A DNA stretch of 64,000 nucleotides. Source: Bugula neritina. Lineage: Eukaryota; Bryozoa; Gymnolaemata; Cheilostomatida; Bugulidae. Made by a program: the position numbers and the translations under genes. The notes under the pieces were generated by a model, which made no database searches, had not been told where the DNA came from, and saw only the letters and a program-made list of their open reading frames with translations. This document shows, piece after piece, positions 58,001 to 64,000 of this stretch. Positions within the stretch are counted from its first letter, which is position 1. Each line of letters begins with the position of its first letter. The stretch is taken from positions 18,408,698 to 18,472,697 of the forward strand of contig OZ037765.1 in assembly GCA_964035545.1 (NCBI GenBank), given 5' to 3'.

Positions 58001-61000
58001 AAATGGTGTGAATAGTGTGAATAAATAAACTATCTATGAGTATCTACACTAAAACATACACCCGTATGGAACTTTCATATCAAACTAGGAGGGCAGTTAC
58101 ATCATGTTTTCTAACTTCACAATCAGTGTAAAGGAGTAGTATCATAATATTGACAAATTATAATATAGTTGAGTATATAAACACAATGGTGTAATTTTAT
58201 GTTGATAGAGACTGAGTCTGAAGCTGTCCCTTCATTGGACAATTTACTATCCAGAGCAATGAAAGATCAAATTCAAGTGGTTGATGAGCAGTTGGAGAAC
58301 AAATTACAAAAGTCTGGTCGCAGAAAACACTACAAGTGTAAACACTGCACATTCATAGCAACTGAAAAAGTAATTTACTATAAAATCATAGAATTTATTA
58401 TTATCAAGCTGACATGTTTACCAACATTTGAGTTAGCATTCAAAAGCAATAACTAGCTTTTGAATACATATTTGAAATCGCCTTGTTTTAAATAGGTTAC
58501 CTGTTTAAGAATTTCAATCATCAAAGCTGGCCTACTTTAAATAGGAGTTGTCATCACTACTAGTTGAACTTTCAGCCCAATCACACGAAGTAATGATGCC
58601 ATCTTTACCTCAATTGCAGGTAGAGTTGTGGAAGCATGTAAGAGGACATTTAAAGAAAGGCAAGGTGATGTCATGTCCCCTCTGTCCCTTTATAACTGAA
58701 TACAAGCATCATCTTGAGTATCACATGAGAAACCATTTCAACTCTAAGCCATACAAATGCAAAGAGTGCAGCTATGCGTGCGTAAACAAGGTCAGTGGAG
58801 CTTTATACTGTATTTGGTACCTAATATTGCTACAACATTCAGCTGACAAATCAAGTATTTTTAGCGATTAAAATAGTTGTGATTTAGGATTTGAGGCGAG
58901 CATATACTCTTGAACAAAACAGTCACATTTCTTGCAAGTCTCGGAACCTATTTCCTAGTAAAATGGCCATTTCCATTTCATGTAAATCAGCAGATTCCAT
59001 ACCTGTATTATATTTGTTTTAGTCGATGCTGAACAGTCACATGAAATCTCACAGCGATACCTACAGCTACAGGTGTGGGTCTTGTAAATATGTTTCTAAA
59101 TACACACATACTCTCAAAACGCATCTAAGAGAAAAAGCCCATGAGCCGGCTCCTGTTATTAACCCAGATGGGACATTGAATTATGATACAGACTATCTGT
59201 TATCAGAAAAGAAGTCGTCCTCTAAATCTAGACAGTCCAAGAAAATAAAGAAAGCTTCTGCTACGGATGCACCAGCTTCTGCTAATCCAAGTCCATTTGG
59301 GTAAAGCATCTTTTTTGAACAAGAAAAGCTAATTACAGTTAGGATGCCAGCTTTTGATATGCTTTTTAGTTTTCAAAATCTTTAAACTTGTAATTTAAAG
59401 CAGTACACCATTACAAGTAAAGCAGGCTCTACGACTAAGATGCTAGTTTCACATCGTCTGTAACGGTTTATTAATTTTAAAAAAATTTATCTGGAAACAA
59501 AACAGAGCAAATTTTAAGTTTATAAATTTAGACTAGATAAGGAGACACCTTCAAAATATAGACGAAAAACAGAAAGGTAAAAAATAGTTATCATTTTTGG
59601 AGTTTTCTTTCAGAATGAAAGCTACATTGCTAATTTGACGTTCATATGCGTTGCATATTCTTGGTGTTTAAATCTACTCAATATTTTGAACTAAGTTTAT
59701 TGATGTTCAATTGTTTTATAATAGAGTATAGGTCTTGTAACACAAACTTGTAATATCAACAGTTTATGAATGGCTTCAATGTGTAAACATTAGCTCATTC
59801 ACAGGCTATTTAACCGTTGTTGAGTATTACTATCTGCTTTTGACAGCTTCATAACAGTAATTGTTTTACTAGATATATTGGATTTTTACCAAAAAGTGAG
59901 ATAAGATCAATTGGGTAGCTTTATATTTTTGAAAACTATTTGAATTATTACATTTATAGAGCTGAAAATGTAGTCTCAGAAGGGAGTGCATACCTACTCC
60001 TGTCTATATTTTCCTATGCACAAGTGTGCTTTACATGTTATTAGTTTTTGGTAACAAAACATGAAAACTAATAAATTTTTTCAAGTTTTAGAGGCATAAC
60101 ATATTATAATCCTGTAACAAGACTGTGTGTTGATATAAACTGCTGCTCAAGATTTCAGGACAATAATCTGAAAACAGCTTTAATAAAAACATGCTCAAGA
60201 TCTATATAATGTGAATTTATATATGTAAGTGTCTTAAAATAATTTAACTTTAAATCCTTTCTTGCAGACCACATGTAAGGATGTCAACACCGGCTCCTAC
60301 CTCTATGCTACCATTCTGGGCTACATCATTTGGAGGAGAAATGAGATCAGCACCTCCCCCACTCTTGCCCACTAATATGACTGGGTTTTACCCAAATCTC
60401 ATGACACCCATTGGGCAACCACAACCCGCCTCTAACCAGGAACAGAAGGGCTCTCTCTTCTCGCACCCAGTCAAATGTGAGCAGTGCGAATTTATGGCCA
60501 AGTCTAACGAAGATCTGAAGAATCATGTAACTTTGGTAAGGGCGGTTTAAACTTGAGGTTGATTTTCGCTTTACCATATTTCTAAATATTACATCAGTAA
60601 CCCAAATGGCATAACTTTTCACTGATTACAAAACTTATATTTTATAGTGTCATGGAGCACCTGGCAAGCTCTTTAGTAACATGTTCAATGGATTTGGGTC
60701 CAATAGACCGATCTTGCCATTTCCATTTGTTCCTGGAGGACCATGGAATGGTGGTATGATGAGGCCAGCAACCTCTCACCAGTTTCCATTCTCTCCCATG
60801 AACCCAGCACAGCGCATGATGTTAGGTAAATTTCTAATATGTTCTAAAATCTAGTGTATCATGAATGCATGCAGACAAGAACAACAAGGGCACAAAAAAA
60901 CCTTGTATGCTTTAGGCTCTCCCAACTTGCAACATTTCCATCAAAGCCAACCACCTACAGATATCAAGCCAGTGTTCACACCACCTAGCAGCTCATTACC

Positions 61001-62041
61001 CAATCAAACTAGTGTGTCTGAAGCACCCTTGAACCTAAGCAAATCAGAGAAAGATCCAGAACCACCAGTACTTGATACCCGGAGAAGATCTAGGAAGGGA
61101 AAAGCGTCCAAAATTGATGCTCTGTGTTTAAAATTACAAGAAAAAGCTGGAGGCGCTGACAGAGATAGTGGAGATGAGGCAATGTTTAACCAGCATACTG
61201 ATTCATTTAGTGAGCAGGTTGAAGAAAGTGAAAATACACTTCCTCTTGCTTTGGTTGATGCATCAAACACTAATGATGGCCATGAAAAGGATGAACTTTC
61301 AGATCTAAGCAAACAGATTCAAGAATCTAACAATAATGAGTTACATGACAGGTAAGTTTCTTGTTTGTTTACAAATTAGGGATATAATACAATGTTATAG
61401 ATACTGCCCAGTACAGGTCACTAGAGAGCAATGGCATTAGTTGTTGTGGTGTGTCAATCAACAGCTTCAGTTGGTATTTTTGCTTTTCATATTGATATTA
61501 CTACTTATGACATTTTTCAAAATTCTTTACCCAACAGAAACATTCATTTCGGTGCAGTACTGGCAAAATTTCGTTAGCCTACATTATTTATGAAATTTTG
61601 TGTTTGATTGAAAATCTAGTGAGAAAATGACTTCTTTTGCTACATTCATATTCTAAACACATACTTTTCTTTTCCTTACTTACTGCACTTAATTCAAAAA
61701 TGTAAATGAATGTATCCAATAAGTTAGAATGACAAAGCAGAACCAGGAATTTACAAAAGCTCTCATGCATTTTTAGGAATGAGTCTCAAATGGAATTAGC
61801 AGATGCAGAAGGTAATAACAACAATGAAGTCAGCAATGAAGATGAGCTAAATCTGAAGCCCAAGAACAAAAAACAATATACATGTGTTCATTGTGAGATG
61901 ACCTTCTCCAACGACGCCATGTATGTTATCCACATGGGCTACCACGGTTACCAGAATCCTTTCGTGTGCAACATCTGTGGAACAGAAACTGAGGACAAAG
62001 TATCATTCTTTTGCCATATTGCCAGGGCCTCACACCCGTGA
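55038..62041 (+). CDS. hb: Hunchback-family C2H2 zinc-finger transcription factor
   Basis: Hunchback acts in nuclei during axial and neural patterning in many animals. Coding exons: 55038-55452, 56144-56281, 57295-57432, 58209-58369, 58620-58790, 59023-59300, 60268-60535, 60648-60825, 60916-61351, 61777-62041; they give 815 residues. Nine fingers are visible: two N-terminal (about 178-198 and 203-224), the four diagnostic middle fingers (274-294, 303-323, 331-351, 359-381) with [20 protein letters not shown] and [14 protein letters not shown], one extra (about 504-526, split by an intron), and the C-terminal pair (about 764-813) with [20 protein letters not shown]. The block after the middle fingers, [12 protein letters not shown], is a hunchback signature. 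Exon 9 adds PLNLS (about 620-624, like a CtBP-binding motif) and a basic stretch [16 protein letters not shown] non-coding first exon is likely, since an acceptor-like CTTTAG lies just before the ATG. Confidence 0.93.
57978..58023. repeat. Tandem repeat, about 9-bp GGTGTAAAA unit
   Basis: Five near-copies (GGTGTAAAA, GGTGTAAAA, GGTGTAAAT, GGTGTGAAT, AGTGTGAAT) lie in the hunchback intron between exons 3 and 4. No function is evident. Confidence 0.75.
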
Positions 62042-62488
62042 AATCAAAAACTGTACCAACATTTACTTAGTAACCTCTTTTAATGCTGTATTTTTAGTAA
62101 GATTATTCTATTTGCAAGTTCATTTGGTCATTGTAGTGTAAATCAGTCTTTCACACCAGTATTATGTGAATAATTTGTGCATACATTATTTGTAGTGGTT
62201 TTTTTTTCCATTTTTGTTGTAGTGTAAAATAAAATTTTATGCGTCAACTTGTGCTAACATCAGGGTAAGAACACCACCGTGCATAATTGAAAATTCTAGA
62301 AATAAGTTAAAGCAAATTGGTCTTGATATATTTATTGGTGACTGTAATATATTATGTACTAAATATATACAAAATTATACGTGGCATAAAATAAAACATT
62401 GTTTTTATATTATATTACTTTTACATGATTATATACATTTAAATTTATATACACACATGCAAATTTTTGCTAACTCTTTATTGAAGGT
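62042..62488. other. Convergent 3' region between hunchback and haspin
   Basis: This should hold the hunchback 3' UTR and the haspin 3' UTR, which probably lie close together or overlap. No ORF of note is seen. Confidence 0.55.
62228..62233 (+). terminator. Candidate polyadenylation signal of hunchback
   Basis: AATAAA lies 187 bases after the stop codon, following a T-rich stretch. It is the nearest full hexamer downstream of the gene. Confidence 0.5.
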
Positions 62489-64000
62489 TTATGGGCTCTG
62501 ATGCTGTGTGCTATACTCCGTAAACAATGGGTCAGTCAGAACCATCTGAATAGCAGAATAATAGTCTGAACATCTGTCACAAAAGTTCATTAAATCCTTT
62601 TTAAACGTTGTCACACTGGGTTTTGACCCACGCTTTCCAGGGAAAGTCTTAGTCTTGAGTATTTTGTCAGCAAGGTACTTCATCCAATAAACATTAGTCA
62701 CACTATGAAACATTCGCCAGTTGTTTCTAAAACAGCAAAACACATCCAGAACACCATTTAATCAATTATACAAGTCAGGACTTTTTAGACTTTGTACATG
62801 GAATAGGTTTCTAGTCTAATGAGAATAAGTGCTTCTCTATATTAATGAACATTCTATCATATGGTTGGCTATTTGCTAACCCAGTTATAGAAATCAGGTT
62901 AGCAGACTTGTACAGTTGGCAGTTTAAAAAAACTCTAAGCAGCGAAGTTGTTTTTCTCAAAAAAACTGCTTGTAACCAAAACTGAAAATATAATAAAAGC
63001 TGGAAAATTCAGTTGGCTGAAAATCGAACTGCATGAGCTAAATGAACAAAATGTATAAAACATTACAAATTCTCCTGCTGCTAAGATTATTAGCTCTAAC
63101 TTTACCAGCTCATCACACATTTTTATTAATTGCCAATAAATATTCGGGCATGAAGAATCGGTTTTCTAAAACATGTAAATATGTGCTGCTTTCTTTCGTA
63201 GAGCAGGTTTTTCCTAAAATTGAAAATAACTCTCACCTAACTTTAATAGTTATGATATCAAAATTATATATCTTGAAGGCTTCAACAAAATAATACCGGC
63301 ACTATCATATGTGATAAAGTTACCAAACCCTTTGGTCAACTTTTTATACAATTATTAAAAAAAACACAATTTCTATAAGAACTTTGTATTATGAAAATAT
63401 CAAATAGTCCAGTCACTGGGATAATTCAAGCAAGCACAACACTATAAACAAATATATACTTTTTAGACACAAGATGCATGACTTGAGCAGATAATTTGTC
63501 AATTTATCAAATGTTACAAAAAAGACAAACTGATTACCCAGTAGCAGCTTTCATTTGGCGATACACATCAAACTGGTAGTCTCCATATCCCTGGAACAAC
63601 GTCTCATCCTCGGAGAGATCACAAAATATAACATCTTCACCTACAACCAACCCACTCTATAAACTCGCATTGTCAGCTTTCAACTCCATGTCTAGTAAAA
63701 ATGGCACAAATGGAAAAGTAGGTAGAATTGGCACATTTTCAATATTGGGGATGGGGGTTTGGGTTCAGGTAAAGTTAACATCAGTGTACCATTTTTACCT
63801 ACCTTTCCATTTGTGCAATTATTACTTGTGCCATTTTTACTTAAAATCTTCAGCTTATATCTGGGTATCTCACTAAATGCAGCAAACAACAACAACGGAA
63901 CAAATGAATCCGACAATAAATCAATTCATTAAATAAACAGAATATAATAAACAAAATCCTTACCTTTGAGCATCCTGGACAGAGTGAAGTCTATAATGTT
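62489..64000 (-). CDS. HASPIN: Haspin serine/threonine kinase, C-terminal part (partial gene)
   Basis: Haspin phosphorylates histone H3 at Thr3 on mitotic chromosomes and thereby recruits the chromosomal passenger complex. Three exons are visible in transcript order: 63964-64000 (5' side off the window), 63538-63640 and 62489-62726. They join in phase. The first carries NIIDFTLSRMLK, with the haspin-specific DFT in place of the kinase DFG. The second gives GEDVIFCDLSEDETLFQGYG followed by DYQFDVYRQMK, a family signature. The third gives NNWRMFHSVTNVYWMKYLAD, then the C-terminal helices, ending STQHQSP. The N-terminal kinase lobe and regulatory region lie to the right of the window. An inverted-repeat element sits in the intron 63641-63963. 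Confidence 0.93.
63695..63840. mobile_element. Imperfect inverted repeat, MITE-like, about 146 bp
   Basis: The left arm GTAAAAATGGCACAAATGGA and then AAAGTAGGTAGAA is matched by the reverse complement of the right arm (GTAAAAATGGCACAAG, a 16-bp insertion, then CAAATGGAAAGGTAGG). No clear target duplication was found. It lies in a haspin intron. The overlapping ORFs at 63670-63876 and 63692-63916 are chance frames through it. Confidence 0.65.

Overview
This is an AT-rich animal (metazoan) nuclear segment. Genes are split by many small GT-AG introns, a non-LTR retrotransposon, SINEs and MITE-like elements are present, and every recognisable protein is a conserved animal protein. The nine-finger hunchback gene and the overall protein divergence fit an invertebrate, perhaps a spiralian (lophotrochozoan), but the phylum cannot be fixed from the sequence alone. 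All exon boundaries were read by eye from splice sites, with reading phase checked across each junction.

Layout, left to right. (1) About 676-10138, minus strand: the first 17 coding exons (874 complete codons) of the intraflagellar transport gene IFT172. Its C-terminal half lies beyond the left edge. (2) 10139-14800: intergenic DNA with period-6 repeat arrays and a 452-bp transposon-like element with an 8-bp target duplication. (3) 15148-15975, plus: a two-coding-exon gene for a 77-residue cAMP-dependent protein kinase inhibitor (PKI). (4) 17086-19496, minus: the proteasome assembly chaperone PSMG3, whose largest intron carries a palindromic MITE and a tRNA-derived SINE. (5) 19.5-28.5 kb: a repeat-rich island with period-6 arrays, a long (TA)n tract and a LINE whose two ORFs are open (22899-26632). 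(6) 28534-38157, plus: phosphatidylinositol 4-kinase beta (PI4KB), 12 coding exons, 864 residues. (7) 38695-41033, minus: UQCRB, the complex III binding subunit, convergent with PI4KB. (8) 41.0-55.0 kb: a 14-kb stretch with no recognisable gene, holding a second SINE and a 5'-truncated copy of the LINE. (9) 55038-62041, plus: a hunchback orthologue, 10 coding exons, 815 residues, nine C2H2 fingers. (10) 62489 to the right edge, minus: the last three exons of the mitotic histone H3 kinase haspin, convergent with hunchback.

The genes do not form a pathway. They are a cilium gene, a PKA inhibitor, a proteasome chaperone, a Golgi lipid kinase, a respiratory subunit, a developmental transcription factor and a mitotic kinase. 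No new multi-gene system was found. The points most worth a second look are the invertebrate PKI, the extra hunchback finger, the period-6 arrays with C/G alternation at a fixed phase, the MITE sitting on an IFT172 splice donor, the 18-bp minisatellite pressed against a PI4KB 3' splice site, and the open LINE with a PHD-finger ORF1.
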